Assembly: GCF_004193775.1 (NCBI RefSeq)
Contig: NC_041021.1
Location: 36,095,718 to 36,159,717 of the forward strand
Source of the DNA: Glycine soja
Taxonomy: Eukaryota; Streptophyta; Magnoliopsida; Fabales; Fabaceae
Length of the DNA stretch: 64,000 nucleotides
Reading direction: 5' to 3'
Part shown: positions 12,030 to 24,400 of the stretch, piece by piece
Position numbering within the stretch: position 1 is the stretch's first letter
Layout: every line of letters begins with the position of its first letter
Made by a program: the position numbers and the translations under genes
Notes under the pieces: generated by a model
Databases searched by the model: none
Told to the model about the DNA's origin: nothing
What the model saw: the letters and a program-made list of their open reading frames with translations, nothing else

Positions 12030-13670
12030 AGGTAGTTGTAATTCTCTGATGTCTATGTACAATCGTTAGCATAATCTCTCCCCCGATCCCCCACGCATTA
12101 GTCTGGAAATATGTATACCTTGTTAGGAGTTTGAATGTGCTATGCTAGCTTGGGGAATACTCAGACACTATTGTATCATTAGGAATTTAAGATTGGAGAT
12201 TTGAATTGGATTGTTTCCCATCATGTTAATCTTAATGTGCAATATATACTCATCACAATTGGTTAATACGGGCATACTCATCACAATTGGTTAATATGGG
12301 CGGGGGAGTAACAGAAACTTTAGTAGTAATACTAATGACACTCAGGAAAATTTTATGGCATTTAAATCTGAGAGATGGCAATTAACAGGAAGGTGGTGTT
12401 TGGATTTTCCAAGTATTGCATAGTAAAAGGATGCACGAGTCAACTTAAGTCCTTTATTTTAATGCATTTCTGCTCTGGACTTGCCTTTTCTTGAATTCAA
12501 CTTGTTTTACCAATTTCCTGATGATGGGTTTACCTATGCTAAATTGAAAGGGTTGATATTGAGATGTTTGTTCACATGCAGGGTTTCCAACGTTTGCGGA
12601 TTGAGAGAAAAATCATGAGATATATCATGTATTACCATTTTACCTGGATCACATGTGGGCATTGTTAGAAATAGTCTTTATATTGATATACATAAGAAAA
12701 TATGTAGATGGTATATGAAAAGAAAAAGTTTCAACATTAACGATTTAGTGTTGCTTTTCTTGGTAGCAAGTGAAAGGGAAAAACTTTTTAAGGCTTATAA
12801 ATATCAATACATTGTGCAGGAAATTAACTTCTATAGTTTTATTTGTATTCAGTTAGATACATATGTGCTAACAATAGTTAGAGATTATCGTACATATGAT
12901 ATTAACATTGCATTGAAGAGAACAATAAACATCACTGGAAGAACGATAACATATGCACGTTATTTCACGCTGCTTGTATTCTAATATTTGTGGGTAGGTT
13001 CCCTTGTTCAGTAGTCATGAATCACTGCAAGACATAAGCTACATAAAGGATAAAAATATCCACCATGGTGATAAACGTAAAATGTTATCCATATCCATGA
13101 TAGTGTTGGCAGATTTAAGTTATCTTAAAGCAAGCATTACGAATGAGGCAACATGAGGAAGCATCGATAAATTATGCTATATGCTTGTTATGTCACCCTC
13201 TTTCTTATCCCTTTTTTCACTTAGCATAGCCTCGCGTTTGTAATTAGTCAATGGTATATGAACACACAAATAAAAACTTGAATACTGTTTTTTTTTTAAA
13301 AGAAAAAAAAATTATAAACATTTTGATTTTTTTATTTGGAAATTAAAAATAATGTTAGGGGTTTACAATAATTCATGTATTTTGTTTAATCAACTAAACT
13401 AAATTCGTTTGATATGCACATTTTGATTAAAAAACTTTAGTATAAATATGTAATTTAAATTAGTTTAAGTGTGTATTTAAATTAATTATATATGAAATGC
13501 CAAAATAATAAATAAGATAGATAAGAAATTGTTACTTTTAATAAAAAAAAAAAACTTAAGATAAAAATAGGGTGAATTTCTAGGTTATAGAATTTAGTCT
13601 TAGGGAACCGAAGATAATGTATAGGTACTTTTCAATGTTATGGAAGAGGACATGATATATTATGATTACT
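12030..13670. other. 3' untranslated/intergenic DNA
   Basis: No convincing gene. A 28-bp direct duplication, ATACTCATCACAATTGGTTA and neighbouring bases, sits at about 12246-12301. The frame at 12655-12984 is open but AT-rich and has no domain I know. Confidence 0.5.
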
Positions 13671-13839
13671 AATAGAAGTATTGCCCTTTAGCACTATCAA
13701 TCATAGTAATTTGACCATTTTATCCTTTTTCTTTTTTCCTACACCCCTAACCCTTCTCCCTTCCTCTCTCATTTCCCCATCAGTTCTCCACCTCTTCTCT
13801 TCTCCCTCAGACCACCCAACCTAGAATGGATTTTTTTTA

Positions 13840-14145
13840 CATAACAGAATCATTATTCTATTGTGTTAAAATCACAACGGAATCATGATTGTGTGTTTTT
13901 TTTTAATTTTTCATAACACAATGGAATCTTGATTCTTTTTTTGTTTGAATTTGACACCCAATAGAATCATAATTTTGTTGTGCTAAAATTTGATATACAC
14001 ATGATTCTATTGTGTATCAAATTCTAGACACATAACGAAATCATGATTTTGTTTTGTGTCGGGAAATCGATTCACAATTGAATCATGATTTCATCATGTA
14101 TCAAATTCCAGACACATAACGAAATCATGATTTTGTTATGTGTTG
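13840..14145. repeat. Left subterminal repeat block of the MULE (AATCATGATT motifs)
   Basis: The palindrome AATCATGATT and close variants recur about every 30-60 bp, each flanked by ACACAA/TTGTGT or ACATAACG/TTATGTGT, so individual copies can form small hairpins. Subterminal repeat clusters of this kind are usual transposase-binding regions in Mutator-like elements. A weaker counterpart (ATGTTTCCATTGTG motifs) is on the other side of the coding part at 17330-17590. Confidence 0.55.
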
Positions 14146-14225
14146 TTTCTTTGTTTTTTCCTATAGGAATATTTGTGTCATATTTCTGATTTTCTACGAA
14201 TGGTTCTTTGTAGTGAATACATGGA

Positions 14226-16720
14226 TTGGAATACATTTTTTCTGATGAAGTTACAATGCCTCATGATTTTGGAAACATGTTTGATGATAGCCAAAATGAT
14301 TTTTGTCATCCAAATCAATCAAATGAAATGTTTGTAGATCAATCAGATAAAATGCCTGAAGATCCTCCAAATCAACCTAATTACCCTGACTTTTCCAATC
14401 ATTTCACGACTGATGAGGTATGTTGATTAGTTAGTGATTGATTTTATATTTGTGTATGTGTATGTTGCTTAAGAAAAATATTTTGTTTTTAGGTTTTTGA
14501 AAATCGAGACAATTTGTTGCGCTAGGTTTGAGATTTGGGGAAGAGTCTTGGATTTGTTCTTGTCATTCATAGGTCAGAAAATGAGAGAAAAATCTATGTC
14601 GTAGTTCGTTGTGAAAATGAAGGAACGTACAAGCAATACAAGGATAAGCTAGTCTGTAAAAACACTAGAACCTAAAAATGTGACTGACCGTTTAAATTAA
14701 AGGGGAAGTTTGTAAAACAGATTGGTTGGAAACTTTTTGCTATTTGTGGTGTTCACAACCACAAAGTTAGTGAAACATTGATCGAACATGGGTATGTTGG
14801 TCGTTTAAGAAGTGAAGAAAAAACTTTACATAGTCAAATGACCAAAAACATGATAAAGCCTGGTCAAATTTTGTTGAGAATTAAAGATCAAGATCAAAAA
14901 ATGGCACCACCATCAAGATCATATACAATGAACGACAAATATATCGGCGTGAACAAAGGGGTCCAAGAATGAAGGTACAACATCTACTAAAATTGATAGA
15001 ACACAATCAATATGGATATTGGTTTAGAAGAATAGACACTCAAGATGACGTCAAAGATATAATATGGTCTAATCCAGATTCCATCAAACTATTAAATTCA
15101 TTCCCAACAGTGTTGATTTATGATACTACTTACAAAATGAACAAATATCATCTTCCTTTGTTGCAGATTATTGGTGAGACTTCAACAAAAAAGATTTTTT
15201 CTGTCGAATTTGCTTATTTACAATCTAAAAGGAGGAACAATTTCGAATGGGCGTTAAATAAGGTCAAAGGATTGTTTGTGAAGGATGATGTGCTACCTTA
15301 GGTTGTTGTCACAGATAGTGATCTTACCTTGATGAATGCATTGAAGGTTGTCTTTCCTTCTTCGACCAACTTGTTATGTGAATTCCACATTTCTAAGAAT
15401 AAGAGGCTATGATGGATGCTTGGGTAGGCTTGGTGAATTCTACTGATGAACAAATATATTAGTAATAATTGAAAAGCTTTATAAACATGTGTGAACGTTA
15501 TTCGGTTGTTCGGGAGTATGTTTATTATACATGGTTGTTGCATCATAAGGAGAAATTTGTACAAGCATGAATTGATCATGTTATGCATATTAGAAACACA
15601 ACAACTAATAGGTACATTTTTGTAATTACTTAATTGTTTCACATTTTGTTTGTTATGTATCTTTTGTTGACATTATACTAAATTGCTTTATAGGGTTGAA
15701 GGCGAACATGCAAGACTGAAGATGTTGCTTCGTTATAGCATGGGAGATTTGTCTGCTTGTTGGGATGCAATGAATAATATGCTTATACTGCAACATACTA
15801 AACTTAAGGCATTGTTTCAAAAAATCATCAATGTGGTTGACCACAGGTTCAATACATCATTTTACAAGAAAATATGGGACTTTGTTTCAACAAAGCACAA
15901 ATTTTAATCTTTAATGAGTTGAAGTGCTCTATAACCGTTGGTATTGACAGTTTTGCTTGCAGCTGCACACTCAGAACTACTCATGGTCTACTCTGTGCCA
16001 ATGAACTTGCTAGGTATAGCCAAATAAGTGGTTCAATACCTTTGTCGCCCGTTCATGTGCATTAGAAGATGTTATTCATTAATGGTACAGACGATGCACA
16101 TGATTCTTGGGGGGACTTAACCCTCACAAATGAGGTTGATGCATTATTAAAGAGATTTTGACAACTTGATGAGGATGGGAAAATGACATTGAAGAGTAAG
16201 GTCCGTGAACTTGCATTTTCGGATACTACTTCAATGTGTCCCCCTCTAGAGAAAATAAAAACAAAGGGTGCACTGAAGTCAGTGAAATCTACTAAACGTG
16301 AACCTTTAATGTGGGAGTGATTCGATGAAATGAACTAGTGGTTGATAGTTCGGGAACTCTAAGTGTGGCTTGCAAAGATGTCAAGAACAAAAAATGGGCA
16401 AAAAAATTTGTTATATGGATGAATTTCCCAATCGATTACAACAATTCATTGTAAAAGTTGTTGACGTGAGACTCGATGGAAACTGTCGTTACAAGGCAAT
16501 TACAATTTTACTAGGCCAGCGTAAGGAATCATGGGCTCTAGTTCGACAGGACTTGATTCGGGAACTTCAAACATGGAATTCTCAATATGTTGAGTTGTTT
16601 GGCACACAAGACAGACTAGTTAAATTGTTTGACTCTTTGTATGTCCATCCTAGCCCACTAGCATCCGTTGACAACTGGATAACCATTATTAACATGATTT
16701 ATGTCATTGCTTGTCAGTAA
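14226..16720 (+). pseudogene. Broken MULE transposase with OTU-like protease domain
   Basis: A FAR1-type/MULE protein in pieces. The N-terminal acidic segment (14226-14426) ends at a splice-like site. A FAR1-like zinc region follows with in-frame stops at about 14524 and 14674 ('ERKIYVVVRCENEGTYKQYK', 'CGVHNHK'). The MULE transposase core (14969-15390) has 'FPTVLIYDTTYKMNKY', holding the first catalytic Asp, and 'VVVTDSDLTLMNA' with the second, separated by a stop at 15299. More transposase lies at 15690-15900. An OTU cysteine-protease-like stretch at 16440-16700 has 'VRLDGNCRYKAI', the D-G-N-C catalytic motif. Several stops and shifts mean it cannot make transposase. MULEs carrying OTU domains are known in legumes; the OTU part could have been captured from a host gene or be ancestral to this lineage. 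Confidence 0.82.
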
Positions 16721-17329
16721 AATGTTGTCTTGGTTTCCATATCTATGCTCTAAAGTTGGACTTTCTTTCCACTCAAGAGTTTGGCACCATCTGTGGCACA
16801 ACAACACTGTATTATAATTGGATTGGTTAGCGGGAATCACTTTGTGCAAGTATACAACAACTACTTAAGAGACTTTTTAGTATTATAAACATTAATTGAT
16901 TTGTTAACTAACTCAACTATATTGTTTATTTGTGAAAATATAGATTTTTTTTAAGGATGGTCGTCCCCTACATTCTATTACACTACAATGGAGTACATAT
17001 TGCACACGTGAAGCTCGCTTATGACAGAGACCATACTTGCGACGCATATAAGAATTCAACTCATTGATGACATAGACATCACTGAGGATTAGTTGTTATA
17101 GTTAACTCCTCTTGTATTTGAACATTCTATAAAACTCTAGCTATTGTTTTTATTCAGTTAGTGTGGAATATAAATTTTGTTATTTGTGTCTGCTAATTGT
17201 TGTAAGCCATGCATATTCTGTTGCTAGTAATTTAATGAGGTCCTTAACAACTGAATTATAGTTGACAGACAAAACATTACAACAAAAATATGATTCCGTA
17301 GTTGTTTTTTTGCATATAAGTCCACAAAA

Positions 17330-17590
17330 CAAAAACATGTTTTTATTGTGCAAGTATACAAGAAAAATGTGTTTCCATTTTTTAAAGTGCATCACAAAAA
17401 AAAATTAACAACAGAAACATGTTTCCATTGTACATTGATAGTTACATAGCAGAAATGTGTTTCCATTGCGCAAATGGGGGTGACAAAAAACATTAAGGAA
17501 ACATTTTTCCATTGTCTAACTATCAATGTTCAACGAAATTCCATTGTGCAAATGGGGATGAAAAAAATTAACAGAATCGTAATTAAATGT
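17330..17590. repeat. Right subterminal repeat block of the MULE
   Basis: Four or more spaced copies of a unit like AAATGTGTTTCCATTGTGCA (about 17367, 17420, 17455, 17535). The block lies beyond the OTU part and before a candidate terminal repeat near 17704-17733, whose reverse complement resembles 13677-13700. The terminal repeats are weak and I find no 9-bp target duplication. Confidence 0.4.
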
Positions 17591-17739
17591 TTTTTTACTC
17601 CTATTTGCAAAATGCAACCACATTACTATTTTGGTTCATGCCAAGGGACAATTTCGGAATACCATAAAAAGACACCCACATGGGTTGTGCCAATAACCAA
17701 AAAATAGGTAGTGCCAATAGCAATTCCCTTGACAATATG

Positions 17740-20700
17740 GAACCTCTCTACATCTATGTTCCTTTATGAGGTCCTATTGGGATAGGTAGGCCCAACCCAA
17801 GCCTTTCCCCTTCCCCCTGCTTAGCATTCTACTTGTGATCCTGGATGTAGTGAAGGATTTTAGAAAAAGTACATGAATATTCTCCCTCCCTCAATAAGAC
17901 CCTTTTTTTTTCTCTTTCCCCCTCAAGAAAGAGAAAGAAGATAAGAAAGAATTTCTTTTTCATTTTTGAAAATCAAAGGCAATGTCAAGAGATTTACAAC
18001 AACTCATGCACATTATTCAACCAACTGAGCTAGATCTCGTTAATAGTCTTAAAGTGTATTTGTTTAATCTTTCAAAAAGAACATAATCATTAATTTTTCA
18101 TATATACCATTCAATTATAAAAAAATATTTTTTCAATAAAATACACAAATAAAGTGTTAGAGTTTAATGATGATGTACTAACAGTTTTTACAGAGATTAA
18201 AACATACAACAAATTATGCAAGGACCAAAAATGAACATTTAGTCTTATAGGGATGAAAAACATATTTTAACCTAAATTATATAAAATCATTAAAAAATTA
18301 AGTTTCTTTGTGGTGAAATTATATAAAACAACTAACGTGTCAAGAACTTCCTCGACTTCCCCAACATCATCCTCATGGATTGTTGTTGGAAGTAGGCTTA
18401 GGGCTTTGGTACCGAGGTCCACTCCATCATCGTCGCCAAGCACCTCCTGCACCCTAACTTTGGCGACAACTACTAGAATAGCAGGATCTCTGAACCATAT
18501 CTATACTCCGATCAAATAAATGTTTTCATTTTCTTCTCCAACCAGTGAAAATGACAACAATCTCTAGTTTTTATTCCTGACATTAAGGATATGCCTCTCA
18601 TTAGCTCATTTCATGTGGCAAATTTTTCCAAGCTTTTTTACCAATTACAATGTCAAGGAGAAAAAATGTGGTAGAGGATAACCAAAGTTGACAAAGAAAA
18701 AGACAAAAATGAGAATCTTCAAATTGAAGATGTTTATTTTTTATTCTTGTAAAAATTTTAGTACATTTTTAGTTCTTGTAAATTTTTTATATGTTTTTAG
18801 TCCCTACAAAATTAATATACCATTGTTTGAATTGAAGTTAGATTCAATTAATCCAAACTTAATCCTAGACCTAACCGGTGATATATTCCAATTTTACCAA
18901 AATTAAAAACAAAAAAAAATTTAGAGAGATAAAAATGAATTTTTTCCATTTTATATACAAAGTTAATACTGACGTAAAAATTAGAATGGCATAACATGCA
19001 TATAATATTGTTGTCATCCTTTCAAAATTTCATTCAATAGCTGGAATTTGTGTGTGTGTGTGAGAGACGTAATAAAAGGAGATAAGTAGGGGTAGTATTG
19101 GAAGAGTCTTTTTGGAATAAATCCGATGCGTTGCTGGGTTTAAAAATCATAGTAAATGCCATTAAATGCAAAATGATAATACGTTATTTAATGAAAAATA
19201 GTGTGGAAAATTGAATGAAATTAAGGTAGGTCAAAGTTTTCAAGCACACATGATATTATCAATGGTTCAATAAACTGAATAGACACCCAAAGCTCATGCA
19301 ATATCATATTTCTTATTGCTAAAGCAGTTTGTAAAATGAATTTTAAATTCTGAGAAATTTTAAATTCTAAGAGTGTGTTTAGAGAGAGAAATTTAAAATT
19401 ATGAGAAATTTAAAATTCTAAGAATTTTAAATACTTCAATTGAAATTCTTTTATTTTCAAAATTTTGTGTTTGAATAAAAAAAATTAAAATTACGAGGAT
19501 GAAAAAAGTGAATGAAAAAAAGAAGAAGATATGGTTGATGTGCTTTACACGTGTTCCTTTGTGCTCACACCCGACCCGACCTATATTTTAAGAGCTCAGA
19601 TGGTGTTTCCTAAGGAAGAGAATTTCAATTTCTCACCCCTTAGAAGTAAATTGAAATTCCAGATTTTTAGTTATTTAAAATTTTGTTTTAAAATTCCAAA
19701 ATTTTAAATTCTTCATAAAAAACATCCAAACAATTATAAATTACAAATTTCTTTCGATTGTTGAGAGAATTTGAAAGGATTTATTTCATAGATTTAAAAT
19801 GTTGTAAAAGCAAATATTTGAAGGGGAAGGGTTGAATTGTAATTTAATATAAAAGTCCCTAGAAATTTTTCACTTAATACATGAGAATGAAAAATTTATC
19901 TAAAATCACATTAATGTCTAAATTATTATAATGAAACTATATTTTTTATTATAATAATTTTATGTTAAATGAATTTTTTTATGACGGTCTTTTTCCTAAC
20001 TTATATGTTTTATTAAATATTTTATTTTATTAATGTAAAAAGTATAAAAAATATTAAAAAAGAAGATGAATATTTTTAATGAAAATATGAAGAAAAATTT
20101 AGATTTAACTAATCGGATTAGATATATAAAATGTAACACATGGGAATAACTCTCTTTATAATAATAAGTAGAAAAGAGAAACTATTTGCTAACACAAAAT
20201 TTTGACACATTTTAATTTTAGGAAGGATAAAAAATATACAAACAAAATTTACCGGAATAAAATCTAAACATTTTCAATTTTGAGTAAAAAAAACATATTT
20301 TAATCTTTCATGAAAATATCAATAAAAAAACTAGACTCAACTTACTATATAAAATATAATACACGGGAATAAACATTTTTAATAAAAACAAGTAGAAAAT
20401 TTTACATTAAATTGACGGGGATAAACGTTTTTACTAAAGTTTTTTGTTCAATTCATGTTAGAATTTTTTTACAATTAATATATATTTAATTACATTAAAA
20501 AATTAAATTAAATCAACATATTCACTATTATTTTTCCACACAAAATTAATGTATAAAATTAACTTTTAAGCAAATAAATATTTGTTTATTTATTATCTTC
20601 TTACAAAAATGTTTTGAAAAATATCACGTGTCCTTTATTTTGTCAACAATTTCATATTTGTTATTTATTCTCAAAATACACAGTAATTTTCCAAAAACTG

Positions 20701-21480
20701 TTATGTTTTATCAAATTACATTCAAACCAAGACCAAAATAATATTTTCAAACACTCTGTTTACGTAAAGAACTAGTAATAATCAAAGAGAGGTAGGTTAC
20801 ATTTTGAGCCAAAAAAAAAGGTAGGTAGATTTCTTAGTTGTCTAAGAAGTTCAATCTCAAATAATGTGATTAATCTGAATTTCCCGTGGCATTCAAAATG
20901 TTTTTAATTAGGGAAATTAGCAAGAGAGTTTCATACTATTCAAATTGATGGTCATATCTTCTCATATACGGTTATACATCCAAGTTCATAGGCAGAATTA
21001 CAACCTAACATATTCCAACGGTTATACAGATACTATATGGATTTGAAACTAGTAATCAAAGACATGGAGGACCTCGTAATTAATCTAATTAACTACACCG
21101 ATCCTATAATCAAATCTCCCTAAAATAGCAATACAATACGGTATATAAAAATATGTAACGTCTCTTAATGGTGTAACCTAATGCCTAATGAGTCCAGCGA
21201 ACTCTAAATTCTTGTGCTCTGGACTTCTTGATTTACCGAACAGATATTACTCCTCCTTCAACAGTTATGTACCATATTTGCCCCCCAATGTCAGAGCTAG
21301 CCTCCTGTCTGACTCAAGGATGCGTTGTTTTGCCTATGAGCCAGAAGTTTGCAAACTAGTGTGTATGTTTAGATTAGGGTATTGAACAGGCTAGGGAGAG
21401 GGGAAAGAAGTGGATGTTGGTGGACAAACTTTAACAGGAAGTACTAACTGTACATTATTAACATAACTATAAACACTGCT
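17740..21480. other. Intergenic AT-rich spacer with decayed repeats
   Basis: No supported gene. 18300-18520 is less AT-rich and open on both strands but matches nothing I know. 19330-19810 has many AAATTTAAAATTC-like words in both orientations, possibly an old foldback element. 20120-20170 and 20350-20400 are similar to each other. Everything else is simple AT-rich DNA. Confidence 0.5.
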
Positions 21481-21483
21481 ATA

Positions 21484-24400
21484 TTATTTATCAATTCTAA
21501 GATTGTTACATAGATGACCAAGCTCAGGTCTTGCATCCATCCATGCAGCAAATTTCATGTTCGCAGGAGAGGTGCAGTAAAGATAAGATCTGAATGTGAT
21601 AAGGAAAAAATATCGCCTGCAAATGATGGGGGAAACATAAAATAGCTACACAACAAAATAATATATGTCCTCCATCAACATGTAACAAATATAAAAGCCA
21701 ACATTCCGGGCACGTGTGTGTATAACTATTATATATACATAGGGTTGAAATTATTATAAAATGAATTTCTTATCAAATCCACCATTGGATTGAATGTATC
21801 ATATACATCATGTTCAAAAGTTTCACATTATTTGATAGCAGGCCTCAACGTGTGACCCATAGGCCCATTAGGTTCAATGATTATTATTAAAATTGGGCCT
21901 TATTGCCTTTTAGTAAACACCCTTATTATCTTTTAAGTAAATATGTTATTTTTCCGAAATGGGCTCTCTTGTCTCAGCTCAAGTCTATCTAGGGTTACTT
22001 TTATCAATTTAAAAGGGTGTAATATTTCTATTGCAGAAAGGAATGAACGGTCTTTTTCTCATTTCTGTCTTTTAGACTTCCTTTAGTTCTTTTATCTCTT
22101 ATAATTTAGGTCAGCAGCTATTTGCTCCTTAACATTATTAATCCAACAATGTCTTCTATTTTTTAATGTACATCAGTTCAAAAGCTTCATCAATCAAAGC
22201 ATTGTTTTTGTTAGAAATTTAATATAAAACCAGTTACATGTCTTCACCTTCACAACTAAGGCTTTTGGGACTGTTGGTTCTTAATATGGTATCAATGCCT
22301 CTTCGATCAAGTGCTCGAGTTGGGGTAGAAATATAATGCAATAAAAGGCTCTTGCATGAGGAATCATGTCAGAAAATGAGGAATCATGTCAGAAATTCCA
22401 CCTAATAGAATGAGCTTTTGGGATTGTAGGTTCTTGATCTGTCAGAATTGTGGGATTTTAGGCATAGGAAATGTTAAGAGAAAGAGGTCCCAGAGCAATG
22501 GGATCAAAAACAGCAGTAAACATGTCCCCAACAAACTCAAATAGGGTTTCTCAATAACCCCAAACTAGAACCAGGTAAGGATTGGTTGAACCCTAGAATA
22601 GATCCAAGGGATGTTGGTGAACAAAATGGTGGAAGCGGCAAGACAAACCAAGACTGACAGGGTGGTGCTAGGCCTTCACATGCTAGCAAGGAGAAGATCA
22701 TCTAATATGCATGTGAGAGCACATTAACAGCTTCTTAGCAGTGGGATTCTGGGTTTTGTAGGAACATAGAACAAACCTTTTTGATAAAGTCGCATTGTGA
22801 ACATGTTGAAGATGGCCAACAGCCTATGAGGCTGATAGGTAACTTCTAAACAAGAAAGAGGAGTCTCCTTGGACACCTGAATATCAAATGTGAGAGACAA
22901 CTAGAAGGGGAAAAAACATGAAAAATAAAGAGAGCTCCGCATTTAGGAACTTGGCAGTGCAAGAACGGCGAGACAGGTCCTAAGAATGGTACCGTTTTGA
23001 TACCACATAATTATGGGGTTTTAGATGTAGAAGAAGGAAGAGAAGTGTGAACAAAGACTAAATTCAACCAAATCGATGTTGACTTAAGTTGATGTGATGC
23101 ATTAATAAAACCTGAAGTACTAACTCTTATTTTTACTAATAATCCTAACTAAATACGTTAACTAATCATATAATACAGTATTAGGAAACACAGAAACTAA
23201 GAAAATAGAGAATCTAATCCTAAGAGAAAAGATACTCTGAAATATTGCAAGATATTATGGGTTATTCAAACAGTTTTCTACACTATTAACATTTATAGAA
23301 AATAGAATATACTTTTCAAAGAAACAAAAGTAATAGTTGTTTGATCATATACTAATTTTTGTTTTAACTTTCCAAAACTTCAAAAGCAAGTTTTATATAA
23401 TAATTTATTATAATGTTGTATTGATCAAAATAATGTTGTTGAATGGTGCAATTGTACCAATTCTAACACTATTGTTGATTAATCCTCAATGAGTGGGTGG
23501 GGTAGGTAAGTTTACCTCAAAGCCTTGACACCCATATCCATAAGATACGCTCGTTCCTCATCATCACCATCTGTAAACTTCTCAAATTCTTTATGATAAT
23601 AAAGAATATCATCTCGTAGATGCCCTGCACCTGCACATCTATTGAACAAAGAAAAATTAAGTACATCTAATGAAAATAAATAATTTAAGCTGTTTCCAAA
23701 TTATTTTTTCTTCAGTAAAATGAAGCAAAATCTACTAAATTTAATAACCACAAACATCAAAACAAAAAGTAATTGCAAAGGTAAAATTAGGTCTGGAAGA
23801 GCATAATTATGGCATCCACTTTGATAATAAACATGTTTTCTTATAGGTAATATCATATAGGTAGTAAAGTTTGGGATCAAATTTTGGCTGATAACCTTTC
23901 AATAACAATATCAACATCTGATTTGCTTTGGGGACCGCGTATGAGGACTCTTGTAAGGCTCAAAATGTCACGATAGTCACCCATCTTGAGTGCTGCTTCA
24001 TTAGAAGCTCGAGAGGGCAAGTTCTCTTCAGTTGCTGCCCATTGGTGAGGACCAAACAATGGCTGTGGGACTTTGGATGCAAAGTTTGCCTCTGCACCTA
24101 GTCTAACACAGATTATGGCCATTGCATATGCAACTCCACCAAAACCTGTGTGTGATACAAAAAGGTAACTCTCTGCAGAGCTACAAAAGGCAAGAGTTTA
24201 GAAGTATATTACTAAATTTAAACTAGGAATTACTTCAAAAGAATAACAATTGATTATATTGTTCCTAAACAGAATGCAGACAGATGCCCATGGAACATAT
24301 TAAGAACAAAGCAACTCCTATCTCTGCTGCCCTTAACCCATTAGATAGTAGCACCATACATTAGTGATAATCCCAACCATTACAAATTTACAATACTAGA

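Noticed and set aside
18267..18519. Overlapping plus- and minus-strand frames with a Ser/Thr-rich or acidic product
   Set aside because: No domain, no splice context, and open on both strands because of composition.
22280..22295. Primer-binding-like TGGTATCAATGCC in paladin intron 18 as evidence for a full retroelement
   Set aside because: No flanking LTR pair or coding motifs were found; left only as a remark on the intron.
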